Shown here in pieces: positions 32,499 to 41,668 of a stretch of DNA of 64,000 nucleotides. The stretch lies in the NCBI RefSeq assembly GCF_030019515.1, contig NZ_JASEEQ010000010.1:1-64000 (forward strand). Direction: 5' to 3'. The stretch's first letter is position 1, and each line of letters starts with the position of its first letter. Source of the stretch: Nocardioides sp. Lineage in GTDB: Bacteria > Actinomycetota > Actinomycetes > Propionibacteriales > Nocardioidaceae. The notes below the pieces were generated by a model, which was not told where the DNA came from, ran no database searches, and saw nothing but the letters and a program-made list of their open reading frames with translations. Position numbers and translations under genes: made by a program.

Positions 32499-34930
32499 GC
32501 CTTCCTCGTCTCGTCATCGCCGCACCCACCACCGGGCAGGGCAAGACGACGATCGCCACCGGGCTGATGGCGGCACTTCGCATCACCGGTCACGAGGTGA
32601 GCGGGCACAAGGTCGGACCGGACTACATCGACCCCGGGTACCACGCGCTCGCCACCGGCCGTCCGGGCCGCAACCTCGACCCGCACCTGGTGGGGGAGGA
32701 CCAGATCGTCCCGTTGCTCCTCCACGGCGCACGCAACGCCGACGTCGCCATCATCGAAGGCGTCATGGGCCTCTACGACGGCCGTCTCGGCACCGACGGG
32801 TTCGCCTCGACGGCTCATGTCGCGACCCTCACCCGGTCCCCGGTGGTTCTCGTCATCGATGTCGCGCGGATGTCCCGCACGGCTGCCGCGATCGCGGCCG
32901 GCATGGCGGCGTACGACGACGACGTGGACATCGCCGGAGTCGTTCTCAACCGGACCGGCTCGGCACGCAACGATGCCGAGATCACCAGAGCCCTGGAACG
33001 AACCGGGCTGCCCGTCCTCGGGCGCCTGCCGCCCGACGAGGACCTCGCCACCCCGTCGCGCCACCTCGGACTCGTTCCCGCAGCCGAGCGCCATGGCTCG
33101 GCCGCGATGCTGCACCGGCTCGGCGCGCAGGTGGCCGAGCGCATCGACCTCAGCGCGATCCTCGAGGTTGCCCGAGCGGCTCCCGGTCTCGATGCGACGC
33201 CCTGGGATCCCACGGACCACGTACACGCGGGGAGCGCGGGCCGTCCCGTCGTCGCTGTGGCAGGTGGTCGCGCCTTCACCTTCCGGTACGCCGAGACCGA
33301 GGAGCTCCTGCGCGCCGCCGGCTGCGATGTCGTCCCGTTCGACCCGATCAGCGACCCGACGCTCCCGCCGGGCACGCGGGGCATCTATCTCGGCGGCGGG
33401 TTCCCCGAGGTCTACGCCACCGAGCTCGCCGCCAACCGACCACTGCTCGACCAGCTGCGACGAGCCGTCGGTGCTGGTGTGCCGACCGTCGCGGAGTGCG
33501 CGGGCCTGCTCTACCTGTCCGAGAGCCTCGACGGTGTGCCGATGGCAGCCGCGTTGCCGTTCGCAGCCACGATGACGGAGCGGCTGAGCCTGCGTTACCC
33601 CACCGCGACGGCCGGCACGGACTCGCTGCTCACCCGGGTGGGCGAGGAGGTCACCGGTCACGAGTTCCACCGCACGCAGACCGACCCGGTCGGCGGCGAG
33701 CACCCTGCCTGGATCGTCGAGGGAGATCGGATCGGACACGCCAGCGACACGATCCACGCGTCGTACCTCCACGTGCACTGGGCCGGCCACCCGCAGCTGG
33801 CGCAACGCTTCGCCGACGCCGTGCACCGGGCGACGCCCCACGAGTCCGAAGCACTGGCCCGTCCCGACGACTCGCGGAGTCTCGCGGTCCCGGGAAGCGT
33901 GACCGTGCACGACCCGCTGCGCCACCACGGCGACGCGGAGACCGCCGCCGACCTCCTGGACTTCGCTGTCAACGTGTACGACGCCCCGCACCCGCCTTGG
34001 CTCGACCGGGCCCTTCGCGGGTCCTTCGCTGACATCGCCACCTATCCGGATGCAGCTCCTGCCACTGCCGCGATCGCCCAGCGCCACGGCCGCAAGCTCG
34101 ACGAGGTGCTGCCGACCGCCGGTGCGGCCGAGGCATTCAGCCTGATCGCGCACCTGCGACCTTGGCGGAGGCCAGTCGTCATCCACCCCCAGTTCACCGA
34201 GCCGCACGCCGCACTCGAGCAGGCCGGGCACCAGGTGACCACCGTGCTGTGCCGCCCCGAGGACGGTTTCGCCCTCGACCCCGCCGCCGTGCCCGAGGAC
34301 GCCGACCTCGTGGTCGTCGGCAACCCGACCAACCCGACCGGCGTCCTGCACCCGGCCGGGTTGATCAGGCAGCTGCGCCGCAAGGGCCGGCTGGTCGTGG
34401 TCGACGAGGCGTTCATGGACGCCGTACCGGGTGAGACGGAGTCCCTGATCCGTGAGCGCCTCCGCGACGTCTTCGTCATCCGGAGCCTGACCAAGCACTG
34501 GTCGATACCCGGCATCCGTGCCGGCTACGTCGTCGGCCACCGCCTCGGCATCAGGCACCTCGCTCGCCAGCAGACGCCCTGGTCCGTCTCCACGCCGGCG
34601 ATCGCCGCAATGATCGCCTGCTCCACGCACGAGGCGTCGAGCGAGTCCCGCGAGCGCGCGATGACGCTGGCCCACTGGCGGGACCTCCTCCAGGGGGGCC
34701 TGCGCGGCCGCGGCATCGAGACGGTTCCCTCGAGCGGGTCCTTCGTCCTGGCCCGGGTCGGGCGGGGCGTGCACGCAGCGTTGCGCGACCGCGGCATCGC
34801 CGTACGCCGCTGCGACACGTTCCCCGGCCTCGACGCGACCTGGGTCCGCATCGCTGTTCGTCCTCCGAGCACGACGGTCCTGCTCCTCGAAGCCCTCGAG
34901 CACATCCGCACACCGCAACCCACCCACTGA
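32492..34930 (+). CDS. cobBC: CobB-CobC fusion: cobyrinate a,c-diamide synthase plus PLP aminotransferase-type decarboxylase
   Basis: An 812-aa fusion from a GTG that overlaps cobO by seven bases. Residues 1-455 are CobB: the P-loop PTTGQGKTTIATGLMAAL, KVGPDYIDPGYHALATGRP, EGVMGLYDG, and a class I amidotransferase domain with Cys near 336 in VAECAGLLYLSESLDG. Residues about 480-812 are a CobC/CobD-like PLP enzyme with VVGNPTNPTGVL, VVDEAFMDAVPGE and a Schiff-base Lys near 668 in IRSLTKHWSIPGIRAG. The first half amidates the ring; the second makes the aminopropanol moiety or its phosphate. This fusion is not the common arrangement. Confidence 0.93.
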   Translation: MVGLPRLVIAAPTTGQGKTTIATGLMAALRITGHEVSGHKVGPDYIDPGYHALATGRPGRNLDPHLVGEDQIVPLLLHGARNADVAIIEGVMGLYDGRLGTDGFASTAHVATLTRSPVVLVIDVARMSRTAAAIAAGMAAYDDDVDIAGVVLNRTGSARNDAEITRALERTGLPVLGRLPPDEDLATPSRHLGLVPAAERHGSAAMLHRLGAQVAERIDLSAILEVARAAPGLDATPWDPTDHVHAGSAGRPVVAVAGGRAFTFRYAETEELLRAAGCDVVPFDPISDPTLPPGTRGIYLGGGFPEVYATELAANRPLLDQLRRAVGAGVPTVAECAGLLYLSESLDGVPMAAALPFAATMTERLSLRYPTATAGTDSLLTRVGEEVTGHEFHRTQTDPVGGEHPAWIVEGDRIGHASDTIHASYLHVHWAGHPQLAQRFADAVHRATPHESEALARPDDSRSLAVPGSVTVHDPLRHHGDAETAADLLDFAVNVYDAPHPPWLDRALRGSFADIATYPDAAPATAAIAQRHGRKLDEVLPTAGAAEAFSLIAHLRPWRRPVVIHPQFTEPHAALEQAGHQVTTVLCRPEDGFALDPAAVPEDADLVVVGNPTNPTGVLHPAGLIRQLRRKGRLVVVDEAFMDAVPGETESLIRERLRDVFVIRSLTKHWSIPGIRAGYVVGHRLGIRHLARQQTPWSVSTPAIAAMIACSTHEASSESRERAMTLAHWRDLLQGGLRGRGIETVPSSGSFVLARVGRGVHAALRDRGIAVRRCDTFPGLDATWVRIAVRPPSTTVLLLEALEHIRTPQPTH

Positions 34931-34941
34931 CAGGTCGACCT

Positions 34942-35982
34942 ATGCCCTACGTCTCAGCACCGTCCGACATCTCCCGCGACCACGCGGCCAAGCGGCTCGC
35001 CGCCCTCGCCACCCCGCCCGGCGCCCTCGGCCGGCTGGGCGAGCTGAGCGTCTGGGTCGCCTCCGTCCAGGGCCAGGTGCCGCCCCACCCCGTCGACAAC
35101 GTGCGCCTCGTGATCTTCGCCGGCGACCACGGCGTCGCAGCCCACGGTGTCTCTGCCTTCCCGCCCGCGATCACCGGGGCGATGGTGCGCACCTTCCTTG
35201 CCGGCAAGGCGGGCGTGAACGCGCTCGCGCGAGCCCACGGTGTCGCCGTCCGGGTGCTCGACCTCGGCGTCGACGAGGACTTCCACGACCTCGACGACGG
35301 CATCCGGAGCGCCCTGACCGCGCACAAGGTCCGTCGCTCCAGCGGGGCGATCCATCTCGAGGATGCGCTGACTCCCGACGAGACCCGAGCCGCGCTCGCA
35401 GCCGGTGCCGCGGTCGCCCGTGAGGAGATCGAGGCGGGCGCCCAGCTGATGATCAGCGGCGACATGGGCATCGGCAACACCACCCCGGCAGCCGCCCTCG
35501 TCGCGGCAGCGCTGGGACTCCCGGCCGCCGAAGTCACCGGACGCGGCACTGGCATCGACGACAGCGCGCTCACCCACAAGATCGCGGTCATCCAGGCCGC
35601 CCTGGACCGCACCGGCGCCCGGACGGAGGACCCGATCGAGACCCTGACCGCGCTGGGCAGCTCGGACCTCGCGGCCTCGACCGGCTACCTGCTCGCCGCA
35701 GCGCAGGACGGCGTCCCCGTTCTCCTCGACGGCCTGATGAGCGTTGCCTGCGCGCTGACCGCGGACCGGATCGAGCCCGGCGCCGCTGCCTGGTTCGCTG
35801 CCGGACACCGCTCGACCGAACCGGCCCAGTCGCTGGCCCTGGCCAAGATGGGGCTGGAGCCCTTGCTCGATCTGGGCCTCCGCCTGGGCGAAGGCTCGGG
35901 CGCTGTCGCTGCCGTGCCCCTGATCCGCAGCGCAGTCGCCCTGCTGAGGGACGTCGCCCTGCTCGACGAGCTCGAGGCCTGA
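34942..35982 (+). CDS. cobT: Nicotinate-nucleotide:dimethylbenzimidazole phosphoribosyltransferase
   Basis: A 346-aa CobT (CobU in Pseudomonas naming). Key motifs are LATPPGALGRLGELSVWVAS, IFAGDHGVAAHGVSAFP, ISGDMGIGNTTPAAALVAAA near 172-190, and LGEGSGAVAAVPLI with the catalytic Glu near 316. It activates dimethylbenzimidazole with NaMN to give alpha-ribazole phosphate for the lower ligand. It follows the cobBC gene by 11 bases. Confidence 0.97.
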   Translation: MPYVSAPSDISRDHAAKRLAALATPPGALGRLGELSVWVASVQGQVPPHPVDNVRLVIFAGDHGVAAHGVSAFPPAITGAMVRTFLAGKAGVNALARAHGVAVRVLDLGVDEDFHDLDDGIRSALTAHKVRRSSGAIHLEDALTPDETRAALAAGAAVAREEIEAGAQLMISGDMGIGNTTPAAALVAAALGLPAAEVTGRGTGIDDSALTHKIAVIQAALDRTGARTEDPIETLTALGSSDLAASTGYLLAAAQDGVPVLLDGLMSVACALTADRIEPGAAAWFAAGHRSTEPAQSLALAKMGLEPLLDLGLRLGEGSGAVAAVPLIRSAVALLRDVALLDELEA

Positions 35983-35989
35983 TGCTGAG

Positions 35990-36916
35990 ATGAAGGCACG
36001 CGCCGCCGGCCTCCTGCTCGGCTTCGTCGCCGACCGGGTCGCCGGCGACCCGACCCGGCTGCACCCCGTCGCCGGCTTCGGCACCATCGCACGGCGCCTC
36101 GAGAACGCGGTGTACGGCGACTCGCGGGCCCGCGGTGTCGCCCACGTCGCCTTGCTCGTCGGCGGTGCCGCCGCCCTCGGCCTGGCCGCGGACCGGACGG
36201 TGCGCGGACCCGTCTCCCGGACCGCCGTCACGGCCGCCGCGACCTGGGTCGTGCTCGGCGGCCGCACGCTGGAGCGCGAGGCTTCCGCCGTCCATGCCCA
36301 ACTGGTCGCTGACGACCTGGCGGCCGCGCGCGTCCAGGTTCGTCGACTCGTGGGCCGCGACACCGATGACCTCGACGCCTCGGAGGTCGCGCGTGCGGCC
36401 ATCGAGTCCGTCGCCGAGAACAGCTCCGACGCGGTCGTCGCGCCGCTGGTGTGGGGCGGTCTCCTCGGCCCGGCCGGTCTGCTGGGCTATCGCGCCGCCA
36501 ACACCCTCGACGCGATGATCGGCCACCACAACGACCGCTACGAGCGGTTCGGGTGGGCCGCTGCCCGGCTCGACGACGTTCTCAATCTGCCCGGATCGCG
36601 GCTGGCGGGGCTGCTCGTGCTGACGACCGATCCCGCCAACGCCCGCGATGCCAGGACGGCGTGGCGCCGCGACGCGGATCGACACCCGAGCCCCAACGCC
36701 GGCGTCGTGGAGTCGACCTTCGCCGGCTCGCTCGGCATCCGCCTCGGCGGGACGAACCGCTACTACGGCAACCGCGTGGAGCACCGCGCGGTCATGGGCG
36801 TCGGCCGCGCCCCGCGGGCCGCCGACATCCCGAAGGCCACTCGCCTCGCCGCACGGATCGGCGGGGGAGCGGCACTCTCCGCAGCCGCCGTCGCCCTGCT
36901 CAGGAGCACGCGATGA
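35990..36916 (+). CDS. cbiB: Adenosylcobinamide-phosphate synthase (CbiB/CobD)
   Basis: A 308-aa membrane-associated protein that begins 7 bases after cobT. The first helix (GLLLGFVADRVAGDPTRLHP), IESVAENSSDAVVAPLVW, YRAANTLDAMIGHHNDRYER and SPNAGVVESTFAGSLGIRLG are CbiB signatures. It joins the aminopropanol linker to cobyric acid at the membrane. Several hydrophobic segments fit the family. Its end overlaps the next ORF (ATGA). Confidence 0.95.
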   Translation: MKARAAGLLLGFVADRVAGDPTRLHPVAGFGTIARRLENAVYGDSRARGVAHVALLVGGAAALGLAADRTVRGPVSRTAVTAAATWVVLGGRTLEREASAVHAQLVADDLAAARVQVRRLVGRDTDDLDASEVARAAIESVAENSSDAVVAPLVWGGLLGPAGLLGYRAANTLDAMIGHHNDRYERFGWAAARLDDVLNLPGSRLAGLLVLTTDPANARDARTAWRRDADRHPSPNAGVVESTFAGSLGIRLGGTNRYYGNRVEHRAVMGVGRAPRAADIPKATRLAARIGGGAALSAAAVALLRSTR

Positions 36917-37593
36917 GCGTCGTACTCGTCGGCATGTCCGTCAGCGACGTCGACCGCCGCGACCGGCTCCTCGAGGCCGCCCAGGGGCGCGATGGCTCGG
37001 TCGCGTTCCTGCAGCTGGCCGACCCGTCGCTCTCCGCCGAGCTCACCCGCCTGGCTGACGGGGGAGCGACCACGATCACGCTGGTGGGCATCGACACCGG
37101 GCCCCTCGCCCCCGGCCATTCGTGGCTGCGCCGCATCGCCGCCCACTGGTGGCGCGAGCGCAGCGGCCGCAGGCCCACCATCGAGGTCGCAACAGCGTTG
37201 GCCACGACGATCGACGACATCGACGCGCTGCTCCGGACTACACAGCCCATCACCGGCGGCGAACCCGGCCTCACCTCCGAGGCGTGGGAGCAGGTCACCG
37301 GGCACCGTCACCAGGTGCTGGTCTGCCGCGGGCCGAGGTGTACGGCGAAGGGCCAGGTCGACAACCTGCGCGCGCTGGTCCTCGCGCTGACGCAGCACCA
37401 TCTCGGTGACGATGACCTGCTGCTCATCCACACCGGTTGCCAGTTCCCCTGCAACCAGGCGCCCGTGATCAGCGTGCAGCCCGATGACGTCTGGTACGGA
37501 CGCGTGGACCCCGCGACGGCCACCCGGATCGTCCGCGAGCACTTCGTCGGTGGCTCCCCGGTGGAGACTCACCGGCTGCCGAGATCTCGCTAG
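36913..37593 (+). CDS. CbiX-like domain fused to a thioredoxin-type [2Fe-2S] ferredoxin domain
   Basis: A 226-aa protein. Residues 1-115 resemble a CbiX/sirohydrochlorin chelatase half (SVVLVGMSVSDVDRRDRLLE, VAFLQLADPSLSAELTRLAD, GPLAPGHSWLRRIAAHWWRE), but the usual N-terminal HGS metal-binding motif is replaced by MSV. Residues 130-215 are a ferredoxin domain with four cysteines in VCRGPRCTAKGQ and HTGCQFPCNQAP and the typical WYGRVDPATATRIV tail. It may act in cobalt handling or redox support of corrin synthesis. Its exact function is unknown. Confidence 0.8.
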   Translation: MSVVLVGMSVSDVDRRDRLLEAAQGRDGSVAFLQLADPSLSAELTRLADGGATTITLVGIDTGPLAPGHSWLRRIAAHWWRERSGRRPTIEVATALATTIDDIDALLRTTQPITGGEPGLTSEAWEQVTGHRHQVLVCRGPRCTAKGQVDNLRALVLALTQHHLGDDDLLLIHTGCQFPCNQAPVISVQPDDVWYGRVDPATATRIVREHFVGGSPVETHRLPRSR

Positions 37594-37628
37594 CCGAGTG
37601 GCCACCCGGCCAGCGCCGTACTCCGCTA

Positions 37629-37740
37629 CAGTGCTCCTCGCAGGTATGAGGAAGCCGGTGAGAGTCCGGCGCAGTCGCGCTACTGTGACACGTCCCCCGG
37701 GGAGACCCGGTCGAGGTGGAGCCAGACCCGAATGCCTGTC
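37629..37740 (+). ncRNA. Cobalamin riboswitch 3 (upstream of cbtB)
   Basis: The core GAGGAAGCCGGTGAGAGTCC, then GGCGCAGTCGCGCTACTGTGA, starts near 37,648. The B12-box-like GGAGCCAGACCCGAATGCC lies at about 37,719-37,737. A GGGGG/CCCCC hairpin (37,755-37,772) right before the AGAGGAGGA ribosome site of cbtB is the likely platform. It should shut cobalt uptake when cobalamin is plentiful. Confidence 0.9.
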
Positions 37741-37784
37741 ACCACCCATTGACCGGGGGCGCACGCACCCCCAGAGGAGGACAC

Positions 37785-38003
37785 ATGTCGCAGCCTGCCG
37801 CCCTGCCCGTTCCCGGCGCAGCTTCCGTTCCCACCATCCCGCTGCGGGAGCTCGCCCCGTGGGCCCTGTTCTACGGCCTGCTCGGGGTGCTGGTGATCTT
37901 CTTCGTGACCGCCGACCAAGGCGCCGTCTCCATCCCGTCCGGCACCGCTCTCCACGAGTGGGTCCACGACGGCCGTCACCTGCTGGGCTACCCCTGCCAC
38001 TGA
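37785..38003 (+). CDS. cbtB: Cobalt transporter subunit CbtB
   Basis: A 72-aa single-span protein. The ATG at 37,785 has a strong GAGGAGGA site. One membrane helix (LFYGLLGVLVIFFVTADQGA) is followed by a His-rich end, HEWVHDGRHLLGYPCH, the CbtB metal-binding signature. CbtA/CbtB pairs under a B12 riboswitch are predicted cobalt importers. The cbtA gene follows 29 bases later. Confidence 0.92.
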   Translation: MSQPAALPVPGAASVPTIPLRELAPWALFYGLLGVLVIFFVTADQGAVSIPSGTALHEWVHDGRHLLGYPCH

Positions 38004-38032
38004 CGCCGCTCGCAGCTCCGGACGGACCGTTC

Positions 38033-38797
38033 ATGAACGCACGCGCTCTGCTCATCCGCGGCCTGATCGCCGGGCTCGTGGCCGGGGTCGCCACCTTCGT
38101 CGTCGCCTACGCCGTCGGCGAGCCGCACATCGACACCGCGGTCTCCATCGAGGACGGCCAGCCCCACACGCACTCCCACGACGAGGCGGTCGAGGAGGAG
38201 GGCGGCATCGAGGTGTCTCGCGACAACCAGAAGACGTGGGGCCTGCTCACCGGTACCCTCACCGTCGGTCTCGCCCTCGGGGGCATCGTCGCGCTCGTCG
38301 CCGCCAGCACGATCGGCCGCCTGGGCAGTCTGGCGCCGAGCCAGTCGACCGCACTTGTCGCACTGCTCGGGTTCGTCGCGTTCGTACTCGTCCCCTTCCT
38401 GAAGTACCCCGGGAACCCGCCGGCCGTCGGCAGCGGCGAGACCATCGGTGACCGGGCGGCACTCTACTTCGGCTTCGTCCTCGTCTCGGTGCTCGCCGCC
38501 GTCGCCTCGACCTACGGCGCCCTGAAGGTGCGCGAGCGGCTCGGCACGTACGGCGGTGTCGTCGCCGGCATCGCCGCCTACCTGGCTGTGGTGGTGGTCG
38601 CCGGGCAGCTGTTCGTCACCGTGAACGAGGTCGGCGCCTTCCCGGCCGACACGCTCTGGTTCTTCCGTCGCGCGTCGCTGATCACCCTCGCCACGATGTG
38701 GGGAGTGATCGGCGTCGTCCTCACCGGGCTCGTGTCGCGCCTGTACGCGGCGCAGACCGCCGAGGCCGAGCGGCGACAGCTGGCCGCCGGCCTCTAG
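38033..38797 (+). CDS. cbtA: Cobalt transporter subunit CbtA
   Basis: A 254-aa protein with five to six membrane helices, starting [21 protein letters not shown] His/acid loop after the first helix ([19 protein letters not shown]) probably binds cobalt. Other helices include [20 protein letters not shown] and [20 protein letters not shown]. The family and position behind cbtB are clear. Its stop overlaps the convergent cobK stop by four bases. Confidence 0.92.
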   Translation: MNARALLIRGLIAGLVAGVATFVVAYAVGEPHIDTAVSIEDGQPHTHSHDEAVEEEGGIEVSRDNQKTWGLLTGTLTVGLALGGIVALVAASTIGRLGSLAPSQSTALVALLGFVAFVLVPFLKYPGNPPAVGSGETIGDRAALYFGFVLVSVLAAVASTYGALKVRERLGTYGGVVAGIAAYLAVVVVAGQLFVTVNEVGAFPADTLWFFRRASLITLATMWGVIGVVLTGLVSRLYAAQTAEAERRQLAAGL

Positions 38798-39525
38798 GAG
38801 CCAGCCTGCTCTTGCACCCAGGCGACGGCGTGGGCGACGGCACTGGCCGTCGGCACGCTGTCGTCGACGGCCGGCCGTCGTACGACGACCACGGGAAGAC
38901 GGAGCTCGGCGGCCGCCCGCATCTTGGGCCAGGTGAGGGTCCCGCCGGAGTCCTTGGTGACGAGCACGTTCGAGCCATGCTCATGCATGAGCGCGAGCTC
39001 GCCGTCGAGGGTGTAGGGGCCGCGGCTCCGGATGATCGTCCAGTCGCCAGGGATGCCGTCCGGAGGAGCGTCGACGACCCGGGCCAGCACGTCGAGGGAG
39101 GCGAGGGTCGGTACGAACCGCGTGAGCTCCTGGCGCCCGACGGTCAGGAAGGGGCGTGAGCCGAGTGCGGCCGCCGAAGCTGCGGCCTCCTCATGGCTGT
39201 CGACGTAGTGCCACCGTGGATCCGGCGTCCAGCTCGGACGCTCGAGCCGCAGCAGCGGCACGCCGTCGATGGCGCAGGCCGCGGCCGCGTTGGCGCTGAT
39301 GCGGCGGGCGAACGGGTGGGTGGCATCGACCACGACGTCGTACTGCCGCAGCGCGGATCGCAGACCGTCGACACCGCCGAAGCCGCCGATCCGGACCCGG
39401 CCGACCGGCAGCCGGGGATCGGCCACCCGTCCGGCGAGCGAGGACGTGACGTCGACTCCCGCAGCGACCAGGCGGCCGGCGAGCTCCCGGGCCTCGGAGG
39501 TGCCACCGAGCAGCAGGAGCCTCAC
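38794..39525 (-). CDS. cobK: Precorrin-6A reductase
   Basis: A 243-aa enzyme from a GTG in a GTGA overlap with cobQ (a GTG one codon earlier is also possible). It shows [20 protein letters not shown] at the N-terminus, [34 protein letters not shown] and [19 protein letters not shown], the standard CobK/CbiJ motifs. It reduces precorrin-6A with NADPH. It is the last gene of the cobN-cobF-cobQ-cobK minus-strand unit. Confidence 0.95.
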   Translation of the reverse strand: MRLLLLGGTSEARELAGRLVAAGVDVTSSLAGRVADPRLPVGRVRIGGFGGVDGLRSALRQYDVVVDATHPFARRISANAAAACAIDGVPLLRLERPSWTPDPRWHYVDSHEEAAASAAALGSRPFLTVGRQELTRFVPTLASLDVLARVVDAPPDGIPGDWTIIRSRGPYTLDGELALMHEHGSNVLVTKDSGGTLTWPKMRAAAELRLPVVVVRRPAVDDSVPTASAVAHAVAWVQEQAGS

Positions 39526-40952
39526 CACGCACCGCCCGGCGGCAGCACGGGAAGCCCGGCGGGCGTGCCGGAGGTGGCGACATCGAGCAGCGCGTCGACG
39601 TCGAGGTGCGCCTCGACGAGGTCGCCGAGGAGGTCGACCCGGGCCTCGCGGGCAGCGGGGAAGGACGCGCGCGACGTCACGCCCAGGACGCGCTCGAGGT
39701 ACGCCGCTCGGTGGGCGTCGTCCTCCAGCAGACCGTGCACCATCGTGCCGGAGACGAGGCCGTCCTCGGTTGCGCCGGTGATCCGGCCGTGGTGGATCTC
39801 GTAGCCGGCAGGTTGGTGCAGTCGCAGCACCTTCTCGGCGCCGAAGACAGTGGTGTGGGGGAGCAGGCCGAGACCCTCGACGTCGGCACCCTTGATGCCC
39901 TCGACTCCGTCGGGGTCGGAGATCGAGCGGCCCAGCATCTGGCAGCCGCCGCAGATCCCCAGGACGGCGCCTCCCGCCTCCGCGTGCGCGATCACTGCGC
40001 GATCGAGGCCGCGCTCGCGCAGCCAACCGAGGTCGCTGATGGTCGCGCGGGTGCCGGGCAGCACGATCAGGTCGGCGTCCGCGAGGTCGCGCGCCGAGGA
40101 GGCGAAGACGACGTCGAGGTCCGGCTCGAGGCCGAGGGCGTCGAGGTCGGTGAAGTTGCTGATCCGGGGGAGCCGTACGACGGCCACGCGCTTCGCGCCA
40201 GTCCCGGCGGAGCGTCGCCCGTCCAGGTCGAGCGCGTCCTCGGAGTCGAGCCACAGGGACGGGTCCCACGGCAGCACGCCGTACGTCGGCCGTCCGGTCG
40301 CACGCTGCAGCATCTCCAGGCCCGGGGAGAGGAGCGAGAGGTCACCGCGGAACTTGTTCATCACGAAGCCGGCGATCAGCGCCTGGTCCTGAGGAGCCAG
40401 CAGTGCGACCGTGCCGAACAGTGCGGGGAAGACGCCGCCCCGGTCGATGTCACCCACGACGATCGTCGGGAGGCCGGCATGGCGCGCCAGTCCCATGTTG
40501 ACGTAGTCGCCCGCGCGCAGGTTGATCTCGGTGGGACTGCCCGCGCCTTCGGCCACGATGACGTCGTAGCGAGCGGCGAGGTCGTCGTACGCCGCATGCG
40601 CCGCCGTCGCGAGGTGTCTGCGGCCCTCCTCCCAGTCGGCGGAGGACACGTCGCCGGCGGGCCGGCCCATCAGGACGACGTGGCTGCGCCGGTCGGAGCC
40701 CGGCTTGAGGAGCACCGGGTTCATCGCCGGCTCGGGCGTCGCGCGTGCGGCCAGCGCCTGCACCCACTGGGCCCGGCCGATCTCGGCCAGCTGCCCGTCG
40801 GGCCCGGTGCAGACCATCGAGTTGTTCGACATGTTCTGCGCCTTGTACGGCGCCACCCGGACTCCGCGTCGCGCGAAAGCACGGCACAGGCCGGTGGTCA
40901 CGACGCTCTTTCCGGCGTCGGAGGTCGTGCCGGCGACCAGGAGGCCGCTCAC
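39522..40952 (-). CDS. cobQ: Cobyric acid synthase
   Basis: A 476-aa amidotransferase starting at a GTG that overlaps cobF (GTGA). The synthetase half has [56 protein letters not shown] and [18 protein letters not shown]. The glutaminase half has the Cys in [16 protein letters not shown] and a final [14 protein letters not shown]is. It amidates positions b, d, e and g of adenosylcobyrinic acid a,c-diamide. Length is normal. Confidence 0.97.
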   Translation of the reverse strand: MSGLLVAGTTSDAGKSVVTTGLCRAFARRGVRVAPYKAQNMSNNSMVCTGPDGQLAEIGRAQWVQALAARATPEPAMNPVLLKPGSDRRSHVVLMGRPAGDVSSADWEEGRRHLATAAHAAYDDLAARYDVIVAEGAGSPTEINLRAGDYVNMGLARHAGLPTIVVGDIDRGGVFPALFGTVALLAPQDQALIAGFVMNKFRGDLSLLSPGLEMLQRATGRPTYGVLPWDPSLWLDSEDALDLDGRRSAGTGAKRVAVVRLPRISNFTDLDALGLEPDLDVVFASSARDLADADLIVLPGTRATISDLGWLRERGLDRAVIAHAEAGGAVLGICGGCQMLGRSISDPDGVEGIKGADVEGLGLLPHTTVFGAEKVLRLHQPAGYEIHHGRITGATEDGLVSGTMVHGLLEDDAHRAAYLERVLGVTSRASFPAAREARVDLLGDLVEAHLDVDALLDVATSGTPAGLPVLPPGGAW

Positions 40953-41668
40953 GCGGGCGCTCGCAGCAGGTAGGCGTCCATCACCCAGCCCGCGGCGGCC
41001 CTCGCTCGATCCCGGGCGGCCAGTAGGTCGGGCAGCACGTGTCCGACCCGGCCTGCGACGAGCTCCTCCGAGGCGGTGCCGAGGTTGGCGCCCCACCAGA
41101 TCGACCAGTCCTCCAGGTCGGCCAGATCCGGCACCGAGCCGAGCATGACGGCGAGGTTCGTCTGCCCGGCGGCGATGTCTTCGCGCAGGCGGCGCGCGGT
41201 CGTCACGTGCACGGGGCGACCGACGGGGTGCAGCACGATGCGGTGCCGCGCCGCTAGCAGTTGTGGCGCGCTGATGCCGGGGAGGACGTCGTACTCCATG
41301 GGGATCCGGGTGGCGAGCTGCTCGACCACCCGGATGGTCGAGTCGTAGAGCGACGGGTCGCCCCAGACCAGGAAGGCCGCGGTGCCGCCGCGCTCACGCA
41401 GGACCGTCTCGTAGGCGTCGACCCGGGCGGTGTGCCAGTCGCGCACGGTCCTGCCGTAGTCCACCGGGTCGTCGCGATCGCGCTCCGGATCGGGGACGGC
41501 GACGACCTCGACGCCGTACGCCTGGGCGATCTCCCGCCGCGCCGCGAGCAGGTTGTCGTCGCCACCCTTGTCGGCAGCGACGACGTAGTCGACGCCCCCG
41601 AGCGCCGCAGCCACCTCGGCCGTCACGTGCTGCGGTCCCATGCCGACGCCGAGGATGCGTACCCTCAC
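40949..41668 (-). CDS. cobF: Precorrin-6A synthase (deacetylating)
   Basis: A 239-aa methyltransferase typical of the aerobic route: RVRILGVGMGPQHVTAEVAA, VVAADKGGDDNLLAARREIA, YGRTVRDWHTARVDAYETVL and AFLVWGDPSLYDSTIRVVEQ. CobF methylates C1 and removes the acetyl group. Its presence, with CobG and CobN, marks the oxygen-dependent pathway. It overlaps cobN by four bases. Confidence 0.96.
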   Translation of the reverse strand: MRVRILGVGMGPQHVTAEVAAALGGVDYVVAADKGGDDNLLAARREIAQAYGVEVVAVPDPERDRDDPVDYGRTVRDWHTARVDAYETVLRERGGTAAFLVWGDPSLYDSTIRVVEQLATRIPMEYDVLPGISAPQLLAARHRIVLHPVGRPVHVTTARRLREDIAAGQTNLAVMLGSVPDLADLEDWSIWWGANLGTASEELVAGRVGHVLPDLLAARDRARAAAGWVMDAYLLRAPA

